Source: Guadua angustifolia
Taxonomy: Eukaryota > Streptophyta > Magnoliopsida > Poales > Poaceae
Reading direction: 5' to 3'
Assembly: GCA_036346375.1 (NCBI GenBank)
Contig: CM070508.1
Span: 21,396,852 to 21,460,851 of the forward strand
Length of the DNA: 64,000 nt
A program made the translations under genes and the position numbers. Positions 11,613 through 23,558 of this stretch are shown here, in pieces; position 1 is the stretch's first letter; every line of letters begins with the position of its first letter. The notes beneath the pieces are model-generated. The model was given only the letters and a program-made list of their open reading frames with translations, was not told the DNA's origin and made no database searches.

Positions 11613-12862
11613 CTCCTTAGAACTTCACTTACCCGATCAAATGTGCCTGGCTTCACACTGATCGGCATCAAACCCGACTTCCCAATGCATATAAAGTCAC
11701 AATCGTCTAGAGCTTTACCTGATATGCACTCCACTTCTTCATGCGGCCAATTCGCATCGGAACTAGCCATAGCAATATGGGCCGATGTATCAGCTGAGAC
11801 GACCTCAACTTCATCCCCGTTCCATTGAACTAGCAGCTGATGCATGGTTGATGGTATGCAGCAATTGGCATGTATCCAATCGTGTCCAAGGAGCACACTG
11901 TAGTTTTCCTTCGCTTCAATTACAAAAAACACGGTCGGCAAAGTTTTGCTACCGACGGTTAATTCTGTAACCATTACTCCCTTTGCTTCAGTAGGGTTTC
12001 CTGTGAAATCATTTAGTACCATGTTTGTTTTTATCAGATCTTCATCGGTTTTGCCTAGCTTCTTACAGGTGGTGAGTGGCATCAGATTCACAGTAGCCCC
12101 TCCATCAACGAGCATCCTGGATATCGGCTTTCCATTGATGTAGCCTTTCAAGTACAACGGCTTAAGATGCCGATGAGGATCTTGCGGCTTTTCAAATACA
12201 GCATCTTGTGCGCCTAAGCATAGTTGGGCAAACGCGTCTTTAGCCGATTCAGTTTTAATCCTGAATTCGGCTGGTAGGGTGAATACCATGTTGATATCCA
12301 TGGCAGGAGTGTTATCTCGAATCATTGGTGACAGCAAATCATCTGAGGAATCTGATTCATCATCGGCTTGTTGTTTTCTCCTCCACTCCTTTGTAACAGG
12401 TTTCACAGGCCGCAACTCATTAAACGCTTGGTCTCTCTGTTTTTCTTCTTCGGCTTCTCTCATCTCTTGTGTCATTAGGCGTTGAAGTCGTCTGCGTTGT
12501 GATCGGCTAAGTCCAGTTGGGCACCACCTAGGTTTAGGCTCAATCGGTTTGCGAATCTTACCCGCCAGATTTTCTGTAACTTCGACCTTTTTATCCCCAT
12601 TCTGCGTACCCAGCCTTTCCTTTATCGGCTTTCTATACCATAGCTCTGTCCGATCCGACGCTGTGCCGAATATCCGCTCTTTCACCGTTTGCCTTGGCCA
12701 ATCTCTTTGTGGGTAATGCTCCATGGGACATGACCTCGAAGATGGTAATGCCATACCTCTCTCCCAACAGAATTGCCAAAATGGACATCTCTGATGAGCT
12801 CTCTCTGCAGTGTCTAGCCGATACAAATTGCTTGGCCGAAACACTTTGTTTGGCCGATGCAA
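11597..12862 (-). CDS. Tat aspartic protease region
   Basis: 421 codons. The N-terminal half is basic and low complexity (LSRSQRRRLQRLMTQEMREA). The protease active site is LVDGGATVNLMP, with a DGG triad in place of the usual DSG or DTG, a variant seen in Tat-type proteases. LLGHDWIH downstream is the second conserved protease block. It continues toward the RT linker frame. Confidence 0.85.
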   Translation of the reverse strand: MHRPNKVFRPSNLYRLDTAERAHQRCPFWQFCWERGMALPSSRSCPMEHYPQRDWPRQTVKERIFGTASDRTELWYRKPIKERLGTQNGDKKVEVTENLAGKIRKPIEPKPRWCPTGLSRSQRRRLQRLMTQEMREAEEEKQRDQAFNELRPVKPVTKEWRRKQQADDESDSSDDLLSPMIRDNTPAMDINMVFTLPAEFRIKTESAKDAFAQLCLGAQDAVFEKPQDPHRHLKPLYLKGYINGKPISRMLVDGGATVNLMPLTTCKKLGKTDEDLIKTNMVLNDFTGNPTEAKGVMVTELTVGSKTLPTVFFVIEAKENYSVLLGHDWIHANCCIPSTMHQLLVQWNGDEVEVVSADTSAHIAMASSDANWPHEEVECISGKALDDCDFICIGKSGLMPISVKPGTFDRVSEVLRRWGQK

Positions 12863-12863
12863 T

Positions 12864-13493
12864 TTATCCGGCTCGGCGAAGTTCGCCGCCCCGCCGATGG
12901 CTTATCCTTTCATATTTCTCAAGCAACTGTGAAAAAGTCGGCTTGGGTTTGAATGCTGGTTTCCGGGGCGGGGATCTTCCGGCTTTGTACCATCGTCCGA
13001 CTTGCAATTCCCCTTTTGGCTTCACAGTCCTTGAATTCTTTCCATCTTGATCCGCTTCAATTTGAAGTGAACCGATCGTTATCTTCAGTGTTTCTCCTTG
13101 TGAGCTTGATTCTATGTCGACTTGCCGCGTTGCTATGGGTCTTTCATCGACAATGTTTTTTCCTTTGCCGGAGCACTGAACCATGTTGATTGGGAAGGGA
13201 TTGACATCGACTTCCATGGCCGGCTCCTCTGCGAACTTGAGCCGACCGTCCTCAATGGCTGCCTGTATTTGCTACCGAAAAATATTGCAATCATTAGTGT
13301 TATGAGAAAAAGAATGATGCCACTTACAATATCGTCGTTTTTTGATCTCATCGGCCGATGGTATGGTATGCCCTTCAGCAACAGATCGACTTTTCTTGTA
13401 ACAACATGTCGAATATGCGGTCACACTTGGATACGTCAAAAGCGTATTTAACCTCCGACTTACCCCTAGTCGGTTTGAGCCACTAATGCACAA
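12864..13493 (-). pseudogene. Tat gag C-terminal region with zinc-binding motif
   Basis: Read from two frames (13493-13272 and 13217-12864). CKWHHSFSHNTNDC resembles the CxxH..HxxxC knuckle of Tat gag. It is followed by a basic linker with FSQLLEKYERIS. A stop separates it from the gag frame above 13483, and a frame change lies near 13270. Confidence 0.65.
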
Positions 13494-14000
13494 GTGGTTT
13501 TTTAGAACCCTTTATCCATTCGGCTATATTTACATCTGCTTCATCCTCGGAAGTTTCACTTGAACTATATTCAACCATGTTTATTTTAGCTTTATCCTTT
13601 CCATTGCCATTTAGTCTAACTTTGTCTTTGAATTCTTTACTTAAATATCGGCTCTCCTGTGCCGATACACGATGAAGCAGGTGGCTTAAATCAGTAAACT
13701 CCTGTCCAGCAAGTTTTTCTTTAAGTGGGGGAATTAAACCTTGAAATGCTAAATCGGCTAGTTGGTTGTCGGGCAATACCATTAATCAAGCAAATGATTT
13801 CAAGACTTTCTAAATCTTCTAATATAATCAGAAGCCGACTCACTAAACTTTTGTCGGATAGCACTTAGGTCTGAAATTCTCAACTCTAAGTTACCAGAGA
13901 AAAAGTATTCATGAAATCGGCTTTCTAAATCGTTCCAAAAATGGACCGAATTTGGAGGCAGATTGGTAAACCAAGTGAAGGCAGTCCCTGATAAAGACAA
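13483..14000 (-). pseudogene. Tat gag capsid region
   Basis: Frames 14000-13800 and 13782-13483 contain AFTWFTNLPPNSVHFWNDLE and ASDYIRRFRKS, the classic retrotransposon gag domain (pfam Retrotrans_gag type). LADLAFQGLIPPLKEKL follows. A frame change near 13790 and a stop at 13483 break it. Confidence 0.8.
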
Positions 14001-14204
14001 GGGAAAAAGCCTAATTTTTAGCCCATCGGACTGAGCTGCTTCACCACACTAAGCGATAAATCTTCCAACATGTTCTAAAGTGGTGATTGAATCATCCCCT
14101 GAAAATTTCGCAAAGTCAGGAATCCTAAAGTTATGGGGATATGGCATGCGGTCAATATAATCTGGGTACGGCTTTCTATAGCCAATTGTCTTCCCTTTGG
14201 ACTG

Positions 14205-15131
14205 TTAGCCAAATTGATCTCTCAAGACCATAGAAATCTGATCAGCCCAATTGATGTTGTTAACCGATGGAATACTAGGGTTTGGCCAATTATTATGGGC
14301 AGTATCCTGCCCCCCGAGTGTAAACTCGGCTGGTCGGCTTGCTCTAGCCGATGGATACTGTTGTTGCCATGATTCGTACCCATCGGCTCTGGCAGCCGTA
14401 ACCTCAGGCAATGGAACAAACGGCTCTGTGTATGTAACTACTTTATATGGAGCCGGATTTCTAACTTGAAATGACCCTTGGGGTTTACAATTTCTATCTA
14501 ATTCAGTCGGTTGAGGAGCCGACGGGACGCAGCAAACACCTGACGCCGATGGATCTAACTTTGCAGCGTCAGTGTATGCATGGTAATGCGGAACTGGGTT
14601 TGAGCGAGGATTTGTTGGTGCCAACACAGTGGGTTGGGTCGGCATTAGGGAAGGTGCAGGTGCCGACGCCTTGATCGTGTTGGCATTTGGTGCCATAGAA
14701 TATGCGGGATATGTTGGGAGTGGCTGCAACGGATCTAGCAATCCTCCAGATGATGCCAACTCCTGTGCAATTGTCTTTACGCTTTTTTCTATCATCGGCT
14801 TCAAGGTTGTGACCAAAGCCGATGATTGATTGATTAATGCATGATGCACAGATTGCTCAATCATAACGGACAATTCGGCTTGAGCCGGAAGATATCGGCT
14901 TACCGAGTTTAACGCAGCGTCAGTTTCGCCAAAGGGGTTCAATGTTGGAAGTGTCATCTTCTGCGTGACCTCTCGTCGGGTTTTCTGATAACAACCCAAC
15001 ATCAACTCCTCCAAGGCAGCTTTCTGATTTTCGATTTCCTTGCGTTGCTCTGGGGTTAAATCGTCCAAGGTAGGAACGATTATGGCGCTAGTGTTCACGT
15101 CGGCTGGTGCGGTGGATTTGCCTGCAGTCAT
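14205..15131 (-). CDS. Tat gag N-terminal region
   Basis: 308 codons beginning just inside the primer site. It contains DDLTPEQRKEIENQKAALEEL, then a long proline-rich segment (residues about 130-230). Position and composition fit the N-terminal gag extension of Tat elements. A stop at about 14205 cuts it from the capsid part. Confidence 0.7.
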   Translation of the reverse strand: MTAGKSTAPADVNTSAIIVPTLDDLTPEQRKEIENQKAALEELMLGCYQKTRREVTQKMTLPTLNPFGETDAALNSVSRYLPAQAELSVMIEQSVHHALINQSSALVTTLKPMIEKSVKTIAQELASSGGLLDPLQPLPTYPAYSMAPNANTIKASAPAPSLMPTQPTVLAPTNPRSNPVPHYHAYTDAAKLDPSASGVCCVPSAPQPTELDRNCKPQGSFQVRNPAPYKVVTYTEPFVPLPEVTAARADGYESWQQQYPSARASRPAEFTLGGQDTAHNNWPNPSIPSVNNINWADQISMVLRDQFG

Positions 15132-15140
15132 CTTGTCGAT

Positions 15141-15162
15141 CGTGGTCCCACCGGGCGTGCCA
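15141..15162 (-). other. tRNA primer-binding site of the Tat element
   Basis: On the minus strand just after the 5' LTR: TGGCACGCCCGGTGGGACC. This is not the initiator-Met type site of the other elements here; Tat elements often use a tRNA-Arg type site, which this resembles. Confidence 0.8.
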
Positions 15163-15168
15163 AAAATG

Positions 15169-15808
15169 TGTTGACGCCAAAAACGTGAAGAGGGTTTCTG
15201 GCCTACAGCACACTAGACGAACGCTGGGTTCAAGTTTACGCGAGTGTGCCAATCGATTTGACCCTGCAATCGATAAGGAGGATAATGTGAAGTTCAATCG
15301 AGCCGATCCTAGAAGCGAATCGGCTAAAACGGAAATCGGCCAGAAAACCGATTGGAAAGGTAACTAGACTAGTCGATTAAGACTAATCCAAAGGTAAAGG
15401 CAGATTGATTCTGAAAAGGCGATGCACAACAAGACAGAATAAATCAAACCTGAAGAAATCGATGATGACCAAACAATCGGCGATTCGCAACTTTATTCGA
15501 TCAATATCGACTTACAAAGAGAAGATTACAGAACTAAAAGACTAAAAACTATGAAAGAACTAGTAGATGTGTATTTGATTGTTGTTTTTCCCCAAGCAGC
15601 TTTGGTGCGCCTTATATACCTGTTTAGCCGATCCGAGTCCTCGCTCATTTTAACGCATACTCGAGTCGGCTATAGTTTCCTAACCGGACTCCTATTTCCC
15701 AAAAGCTTGACGTACATTATCCAAACTTTCCAACGATGTCTCGTGCGCTATCCAAATTTGTCCTTTTCTGCCGATTCCTCTCGTAGTTTCCAAAAACTGG
15801 TGCAAACA
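15169..15808 (-). repeat. Tat 5' LTR
   Basis: 640 bp, the partner of 4245-4886. The right edge GCAAACA is followed by the duplication GTTGG at 15809-15813. Confidence 0.95.
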
Positions 15809-15813
15809 GTTGG

Positions 15814-16928
15814 GTACAACTAGCTTGAGGTTACCTGCAAACTAAAATATTTAAGGACACCCTCCCAGAATACCATGTGTCATCTTCTCTATCCACCTCC
15901 ACCCTTCCCCCTTCCCTCTTCCCTACTCAATTCCCCTACCCCCTTCCTTCCTCTCTAACACAAAAATTTCAGATCAGAAAATTTCAATTTCGAAAATTTT
16001 AAATAGGAAGTTTCAACTCGAAAAATTGAACTAGGGAAATTTCAACTCAAAAAAATTTAACTAGGAAAAATTTTAAACTTTGGAAATTTCAAATAGGAAA
16101 TTTTCAACTCGGAAAAATTCGAATCACGAAATTTTCAACTTAGGAAATTTCAATTACGAAAATTTCAACTCTACAAGCTTTCAACTCGGGAAAATTCAAA
16201 TCATGAAATTTCACATAAAATCCAAGAAAAGGGAAAAAAGTGAAAAATACTGTAGGCCAAGATGGGCGACGCTGAGCTGGCCTCAGCGTGTGCAAACTAG
16301 ACTCAGTGCCCGCGTACCGCCCTATATATTTATATGGAAGGGGAATGAGGGTTGTGCCCTAATCCTATTGCTCCCCAACCATTCGCAACCACCACCTGCC
16401 CTACCGCCAACGTGCCTATGCTGCCATCACCCGCACCGTCGCCCAGTGACGCCGCACCGCAGCTACCGTGCTGACGCCGATGTCTGCCGACCTGTGCCTC
16501 CGGTTGCCCCTACCACCAAGGTGTAACACTGCCACCTGACACCACCACACCGGAGCTCGCCATGTCGTGCCGTGCCACGCCGCGGCTAGGGCGTGCCCCC
16601 AGCGACCCTCTCTTTGTCTTTTTGTGTTCCTCGTCAAAGTGTCCAAACTAAGATCCTTTCGCGTCACCTAATATTAGAACCATTTGTCCACTGGTGAATC
16701 ATACCACAGGAAAATAAGGAACATACAAGTTCGAAACCTAGTCATGGCGCGTTTACATTAAGGGCACCAATTTGCAATCTTGTTGAAGTTCAGATTGCCA
16801 CTAAGAACGATACATTCCGCATTCCCGCATGTAGACACCAGTACAACTGTACAACGGAGCACGGGTTCCATTCCTACGCACCTTGTGAATGTCGATACAT
16901 GGCATGAAGCTAACGGCGCACATGACGG
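15814..16928. other. host DNA right of the Tat insertion
   Basis: It holds a degenerate AT-rich tandem array (listed separately), then GC-rich sequence with a TATA-like CTATATATTTATATGG at about 16322-16337. A weak ORF at 16080-16526 runs across the array and is not convincing. No gene recognised. Confidence 0.4.
15985..16215. repeat. degenerate GAAATTTCAA-type minisatellite
   Basis: About a dozen imperfect copies of a 15-20 bp unit built on GAAAATTTCAACTCGG. The unit is itself near-palindromic (GAAATTTC). Confidence 0.7.
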
Positions 16929-17180
16929 CACTACACTATGCCTTAAATATACCAACAGCTTGTCTGTCACTAAAAGCCACCTATAGCGATTAAGATGTCC
17001 GCCGGTAAAACTTTTACCGGCGTAAGAGAGGTGCAGTGTAAGTCCTGTCGGTAAAGGTTTTTAGCGATGCACAAATCTTTACCGATGCACTGCTTTGCCT
17101 TTGATTTACTACTTTTACCGGAGACAAATCTTTACCGATGCATACATTTTACCGCAAACAAAGCTTTTCTTGATAGATGT
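16929..17180 (+). mobile_element. left end of a CACTA (En/Spm-type) element
   Basis: Begins CACTACACTATGCC at 16929. From 17000 there is a dense block of subterminal motifs of the GGTAAA / TTTACCG type in both orientations (for example CGGTAAAAC, TTTACCGATGCA twice). This is the layout of CACTA transposase-binding ends. The matching right TIR was not found. Confidence 0.75.
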
Positions 17181-17405
17181 GGTGACGATAAAATTAATTT
17201 TTCATTTTTTTAAGCACTTATAACATATGACTAACCACTGCAAGATTCTTGCTAATACTTTCAATAGATGAAAACATATACTCCATAAGGTAACATCAAT
17301 AATTATATAGATTAGAAATTATCATGATTACAAAAGATTCCATTAAGTAGCAGAAGGTGCACTAATCAATCTAGCTAGCTCTAGTTAATTGGCTACCAAC
17401 AGATC

Positions 17406-18453
17406 TGACGAATACTCATACCAGGGGTACCCACAGCAAAGTATACATCTATCTCAAGATCGTATTTCTCTCAGTCATCTGGGCTCAGAGCCCAGTCTGA
17501 CGACGACGCAGAGTGCTGGAGGGGGCATTACCAAAGCCTCCGTCCCTCACAGATGGAATTGTCCCTAAATATCGGCTGGATCGCCGGATGTACCGTATTG
17601 GGCCCATCTCGAGGCCCAAGGGGATACGAAGGATCACCCGGCCTCAATTAGGCCCGCCAGGGACGCCCCGACCAGGCTACCGATCGGACGTCCCCACAGG
17701 CTCCGACCAGGCCTCCGGGCAGAGCCTCGGTAAATCTCCGCCACTTGACGGTCGGCTCCAAGACGGTTACCTGTCCCACTGACACGATGCCCACGCCGAG
17801 CAGGTGGCTCCTTCCCAAGAGGGCACAGGGGCCACTAGGTCAAGCGCCTGTCCCTTCACCTCGTCAGGCACAGTGGAAGGACGCGCTCCATCCCAAGGCA
17901 ACACTACTATACGGTGCAGGCAACGTCAGCATCTGACAGGCAGGCAGAGGGCAGGTGCGCCCCTTTCCAACGGAACGCTATCAGCTATATCTACCGACCC
18001 AGCATGGGATGAACAGGGATCTGTCAGTTGCTAAGATCGAAGACCGGAACTCCTGGGCATAGCATACCCCTACCTCTTTTCTCCAAATTCTCGTGTAACC
18101 TGCCCCCTTCGACTATATAAAGGGGGCAGGGTCCCCTGGAAAGGGACGAACTCTCTCATTCTCTCGCATTCTATCTCATTTGCTCTCCCGACCCGATTCG
18201 GGCCCTCCGACCCGAGCGAGCGTTCATAGCTCCCGGGCTCCCTCACTAGCACGAGTGCTAATGGCCTGTCCTTAGCCCTTGCATGTAATCCACCATACCC
18301 TGAGCAACGAGATCTACCATCACGAACTGGAAGTAGGGATATTCGGCCCGAACCAGTATACATCTTGGACTCCTGAGTCTAACCATTCAAGGAGCGGGGA
18401 CGCGCGGCCCCTAGACTTACAAATTTACTTGCCGGTTTTACGAAACACCGACA
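17406..18453 (+). mobile_element. solo gypsy LTR
   Basis: 1048 bp beginning TGACGAATAC and ending AACACCGACA, with the 5-bp duplication AGATC at 17401-17405 and 18454-18458. It has a TATA box at 18114 and the GGAAGTAGGG and CGAACCAGTATACATC blocks typical of the R-U5 part of grass gypsy LTRs. There is no internal region, so this is the product of LTR-LTR recombination. It lies inside the CACTA-ended region. Confidence 0.9.
18114..18121 (+). promoter_or_regulatory. TATA box in the solo LTR
   Basis: TATATAAA followed by a G-run, with a pyrimidine/CTCTC-rich leader about 35 bp downstream. It is the likely U3/R boundary promoter of the solo LTR. Confidence 0.6.
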
Positions 18454-18584
18454 AGATCCAACATATTGGTCTGGATGTCCAAAAAAATAGTACACAGTGG
18501 CATAACTGTCATGATTACAAAAGATTACACATGCTGCCAACAAACTAGAAGAATTGGGAATATATTGCATATTTGCATTTGCTT

Positions 18585-19147
18585 CTAGACTTCACAAAAA
18601 GATTCTTCCTCGATCAAACAACACTTGAGGCTTTGAGGGTCGCAATCATTCTCGTGCACCTACAAAAGAGTCATATGGTCATAAGCAACTTCATTTTTCA
18701 AGTCTCCAAGTCCAATGGTAAACTTCATACATGCGGTGTGTGCACAACGACAGTAGAACAAAAAAAAGTCAGAATTTTACGCACCGACAGTAGTACCTCA
18801 AGATGGAAAGAGTCAAGGGGAACTCGAACTCGTGATCCCACATAGGTATCTAGTTGTCCATGATCACCCTGGTCTGATCCATCCTTGTGTCTGCTGCTAC
18901 TCCTGTGATACTCCACTGCAAGATACGCTGTTTTTAGAGCGTTAGCCATTTCTTCTAGCCAAGATTTCAAAGACAATTCAGAACTCACTATGCTAGAGTA
19001 AATTGCATTCCATTCCATTTTATTAGGTGATATCTGAGTATGTGCGACTAACCCTTGCATAGAAGTATGTGCGACTAACCCTTGCATAGAAGTCTGGGGG
19101 TGAACACTTGTCGAAGTGCGTTTTGCGGAAGTCGAATCGCCATCCAT
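18585..19147 (-). pseudogene. unrecognised spliced gene remnant
   Basis: A minus-strand ORF starts at 19147 and encodes about 100 plausible residues (MEWNAIYSSIVSSELS, then SWLEEMANALKTAYLA). A second exon-like piece at about 18655-18585 (VHENDCDPQSLKCCLIEEES) follows an acceptor and ends in a stop. I do not recognise the protein. It may be a gene carried by the CACTA-ended region or a captured host fragment. The reading strand agrees with the exon-like piece at 28790-28915 on the other side of the inner CACTA element. Confidence 0.4.
19039..19092. repeat. 27-bp in-frame tandem duplication
   Basis: Two near-perfect copies of a 27-bp unit with GTGCGACTAACCCTTGCATA, giving the duplicated nonapeptide TSMQGLVAH on the minus strand. 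Confidence 0.9.
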
Positions 19148-19858
19148 CTCCCATGTATACCATCACCTTCAGAATTCAGATGTTAGCATTGACATGGAAA
19201 AGTTACAAACTTTTTTTTAAAACAAACTGAAAGCAGGAGTTCTGCTAATCAATTATAGAAGAGAAAGAAGTTCACGACCAAATAAAAGTACACGAATGAT
19301 ACTATGGTTACTGTAGCAAATATGAAACAATGCAGAAAATCCAAATGTATTGATTCATCATGGGTCATTGATGTGGTGCTTACTGTGTACAGGAGATTCT
19401 GCAGAATTTGTTGTGCACACAGGTCATATAAGTTCAAGAATGGTACATCAAATAGTTCACAAAATAGCATAGTATTTTTTTTTCATACAGGCGGCTATTG
19501 AATTAATATGCGAGCAGTTGCGGCGCAGCAATTGTTTTGGTGCTAGAGTTGTTTCCTCTAAGCAAGAACCTAATCTCAGAGATACACATTTAACTGACAC
19601 AATATTCCTTAGTCCTGACAAGTGGGAAAAATAACTTCACTACAGAATTTACGCACAAGATAGGAAATAACAATTAAACTCAAATGCATGGCCATACCGC
19701 ATGGCGAGAAGCCATATCTTTCCATAAACACGCTGTTCACCCCATTCGTAACCAAAGATAAGGCGCTTATATGGCTCGAAGTCTGACTTGTGCTTCATGC
19801 TTTATCTTGCAAGAATAACATCTAAAACATGAAGAATGTAAATTTATAGTTCTAACTT

Positions 19859-20105
19859 CACTACACCATGACACAATATTACCGCCGATGTGCGTTTGAA
19901 ATAATCGATGATCACCAACAAACTATCATGTTTAAGAAGTTATGCGATGCACTATCTGTCTTGTAATACTTCTTTTCGAGTCGATTATGCGTCGGCAATT
20001 ATACATGTATTAAGGACAGATTATGTGTCGGTAAATACCATGGTTTAGGGTCAAATGGTCTGTCGGTAAACATGTTATGACTGATTGTGTGTCGGCAAAT
20101 ATGAT
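19859..20105 (+). repeat. left TIR and subterminal repeats of the CACTA element
   Basis: After the 14-bp TIR come GTCGGCAATT, GTCGGTAAAT, GTCGGTAAAC and GTCGGCAAAT, spaced 25-45 bp apart in one orientation: likely transposase-binding sites. Confidence 0.85.
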
Positions 20106-20169
20106 TAGAAGAGATCGAGGGTGGCAAAATTCGGCGGGAGATAGATCGATGAAAGGCTGCTATACCTAA

Positions 20170-20600
20170 GTTTTTTCATCCTTTTCCCCCCAAAACCCCA
20201 GATCGATCCCACGCGCACCTTAATTCCCCACGCCCCAAATCCCTAATCCACGCCGCCGTCTTTGCCTCCCCGCCGCCGCCCCCCCCCCCACCCCACGCCG
20301 CCGTCTTGCCTCCCGCCCCCCCACCCCCCCCCCACCCCCGCCGCCCGCCTTGCCTCCGCCTCGCCGCCCCCACGCCCGCCACCACCCCCACGCACGCCTC
20401 CGCCAAGACACGGCCTCCAGCCCCGCCGCCGCTTTCACGCACGGCCCCACATCCGCCCCGACGAACTCAACTAGCCTGCCGCCGTCGCACAGTATCGGTG
20501 TTTCTTAGCGATTCTCTTGTTTTGTTGCTCTTGGGTCCGGTTGGTCTGATTTTCTAGGTGCCGCTCAGGCGTGCGCTTGTAGCCGGAGGGAGGAGGTGCA
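20170..20600 (+). promoter_or_regulatory. GC-rich 5' region of the CACTA transposase gene
   Basis: C-rich sequence with CCCC/CGCCGCC runs right after the subterminal repeats, against an AT-rich background. CACTA elements commonly have a GC-rich leader here. Overlapping poly-Pro and poly-Gly ORFs are composition artefacts. Confidence 0.5.
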
Positions 20601-20639
20601 ATGCAGTCTTGGTAGGTGCTGCCGGAGAGCTACGGGGGC

Positions 20640-23558
20640 GCCGACGAGCCATGTGTTAGGACCCCTTGCTCACCAAGTCGGATTGCCAGATAAACCCTGA
20701 AGAAACTTCACACAGCACCCCCAAGAACTCGTACCAGGACACATAGCTGCCTACTCTATCTGGACTAGGTAAAATGTGCGGAAAGTTATTCTCCTTCCAT
20801 TCATCACAGGGTTTCATAACAATTTCAAGATGAGATATATGAGTACTGTTCAATTAATGTATTCACTGAATGTTTATCATGGCATGCTTGATCACCGAAT
20901 CATCCCGGACTAAACCGACTCAGCTTGAAATTTATTTGCGTGTCTTTATGATGACCTCATTCACATTTCTTTTGCATTCGTGATATGCTTCTTCCGTGAT
21001 TGTGTATGGTTGGTTCTAGTTGACTCACTAGTTGATTTGAGTTGTTGTATCTGAATATGAGTTTAATCTAGCACACTAGGCGTTTCAATAGCGGTTAATT
21101 TTCAATAGTGGTTAATTTTTACGTCCCAAGATTGCTACTTGTGTTCTTTCAAGAGCTCATGTGAGTTTGCTTTTAGCTCAGACCTGCGATTGACTACCAC
21201 ATATAAACAATAAAGTTGAGGTTAGTAAGCTCTTACCTTGCATTCACAAAGAAGAAGTCGTAAGCCAGAGGCCGTGTAAGAACAAAAACCGCTTCACATT
21301 CTAAATCCTGAAATCCATTTATGCAACTTCGACGACAAACCGTCTGCTTGCATTTTTCTTTCCTTTCCAACAAACTCTTCATGATTCCATCTTCCTGAAC
21401 TTTTTGCTCAACGGTTGTGAGATCTCACGATTTGGATAGTTATTGCTTTGTTGGTATGCAAAATTTGAGGTATGAAAAAGGTGAATACTAACTTTGTACT
21501 ACTCGAGAGAAATGTTTACGATTGTGTGCCGATCAAGAATCCTTTGGCTAACCGCGAGGGTAATGGAACCAAGTCACCGGTGCTCCAATGGAGGATGTGC
21601 TTGTGAATTTTGGATTAAACCACCTTCTTAGCGTGAGGCCGTTGATTCTCATCTTCCCGTGAGACTCCTCTCCTTGATATTTAATTCCTAATCTCCTCAG
21701 GAGGGCACCAACTGTTTGACCAACTCTGTATGTCATTATTGAAATCAGTCTCTTCTAAGTCACTTAGAAAATTCCAGTGAATAAATGAGATATTTTTAAA
21801 AAATACAAAAGAAATCTGAAGCAGGCATAGCACCCAAAAAGAACTTGTATTTGGCTTGTTGGATTTATGGTTAGTGAAACTTAGCTGCTAGCATACAATA
21901 GCACTGGTTAATGTTCAAACCATTAGATAGAAACAAAAGGTAGATGCAATAAAAAAAATTATCAGAAAATGTACTCTTCAGATTTCAGACCAACTTCATT
22001 AGTAAATGAAGATTGGTCAATAAATAGGACAAAGTATTAAGACAATGAATTCAATTTCACCTTCCAGCAAGTTTGAGTGTTTTCTCCCTTTCATCAAGGT
22101 CGACTTGTTTCTTTTCGGTCGGTAATAAAATTGTCACATTTGGTAACCTTGCACCTGCATGGCATAATATAATTAGAACTGAACAACTAGGATGTAAATT
22201 ATACAATAATTTTATCCCTATTCTTATTGGCGTAAGTGGAAATCACATTACGATTTAGTCGTTACTTGACAGATTCCAAGAGTTGGAATCAGATGACTAG
22301 TGCAACATAATTGAAAACCTAGCAGGTTATTGTAACTCCACCTTGGCACAAGTTCGATTAGATCAGAGTAATGCTTGTCAGATTTGGTCAGTTATTTTCT
22401 ACTGTTTTTTTCCTGAAAGTCAGTTGCAAATAGGACCACTTGGTTGGTGATGCATTTCACATGGATTCATCAAGTCTGTCCTATTTCGATGGTCCACGGT
22501 CTGCAGCCAAGTGTCCGTTAGTTCTAACTACATTAATTATTATGGTGCAACTTGGTTCTTCGCTAATTGCAATATTGCATTACCAAACTGTATACAAAAA
22601 ATTTCACAGAACACTGATATTCTCTTAGGACCATACAAAATTGAAAATATATTCATTGTTTTAGGCAATATGTTTCGCCATACCATAAGATAATATCACT
22701 TGACGATCCATGTTCCTTTTTCCCCTGTGATTCAAGAAACTTATATTTACAAATCCTTTGTTTCTTTGCATGCTATTCTAATTCTACTTGCCATTTTCTT
22801 CTGTAACTAGCTGAATTGAAGTCAATGATGGTCTAGTATTCTATAACTTCCAACAGGGCCTTCAAGGCATTTAAGTAATTTTAAAATAAATTTATTGTGT
22901 TACCCCTGCTCACATAAATGCTAGCTAAATTTGCATCTGCAATAGCTGAAACTATCCTTAAAGCCCCAATTATCCCCATTCTCCTATACTTCATATATGG
23001 ATTACTAACCTACATGGTGACAAGCAGACATAGAAAACAACAAAATAGAAATTTGAATTAAAAGCATTCTTCGCTGGAAGAGTTACCCTTATCCTAAAGT
23101 GGTGGTGAACACATTGTTTTGGATGATATACTAGAGTCCAACTATCTTTGCATTTGAAGTTAATCCTCCCCCACCTACTATTCATAAGTATGGTGTTTGA
23201 ATTGACATTTTTGCAGTATTTTGTTTTGGATGTAGTGGGTACGTTGAGTTAAGTGTCAAAATATATGGTATTCTCCAAAAATTATGTTTTGAGGTTGTTC
23301 AAAAATTATAGATGTTTGCATAGGATATATGTTGTGTGGAACTGAAATCATTGAACTTTTCAAGCTATAATACTATAAATGCTTGCAGAACTGCCAACTA
23401 ATATGGTTGTTTTGTGCTATAATACTATACATTTTCAATGGAATCTATGTTGGAATAAATGCTTGAATGCATTCCTTACATTTGCAATTCTTTCAAGACT
23501 TATATGATGCATTTTGGATTTTTTGCTAGCCTGTCAGTACAAAATAACAGAGGTGCCA
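20640..23558. other. long non-coding stretch inside the CACTA element
   Basis: No frame over about 65 codons and no recognised domain. Probably leader or intron of the transposase gene and degenerated internal sequence. Confidence 0.45.

Larger units (their letters stand above)
4245..15808 (-). mobile_element. Tat-lineage Ty3/gypsy retrotransposon, full length
   Basis: An 11.6-kb element on the minus strand. Its LTRs (4245-4886 and 15169-15808) begin TGTTGACGCC and end GCAAACA. The 5-bp duplication GTTGG flanks it at 4240-4244 and 15809-15813. In minus orientation the order is LTR, tRNA primer site, gag, protease, RT, RNase H, a second RNase H, integrase, antisense plant-mobile-domain gene, polypurine tract, LTR. 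The second RNase H and the antisense gene are hallmarks of the Tat clade. gag and pol carry several stops and frameshifts, so this copy is not autonomous. Confidence 0.95.

Noticed and set aside
16080..16526. 148-codon plus-strand ORF
   Set aside because: Half of it translates the GAAATTTC minisatellite; no family resemblance.
20176..20557. Overlapping poly-Gly and poly-Pro ORFs on both strands
   Set aside because: Produced by C-rich low-complexity sequence; no domain and no consistent frame.
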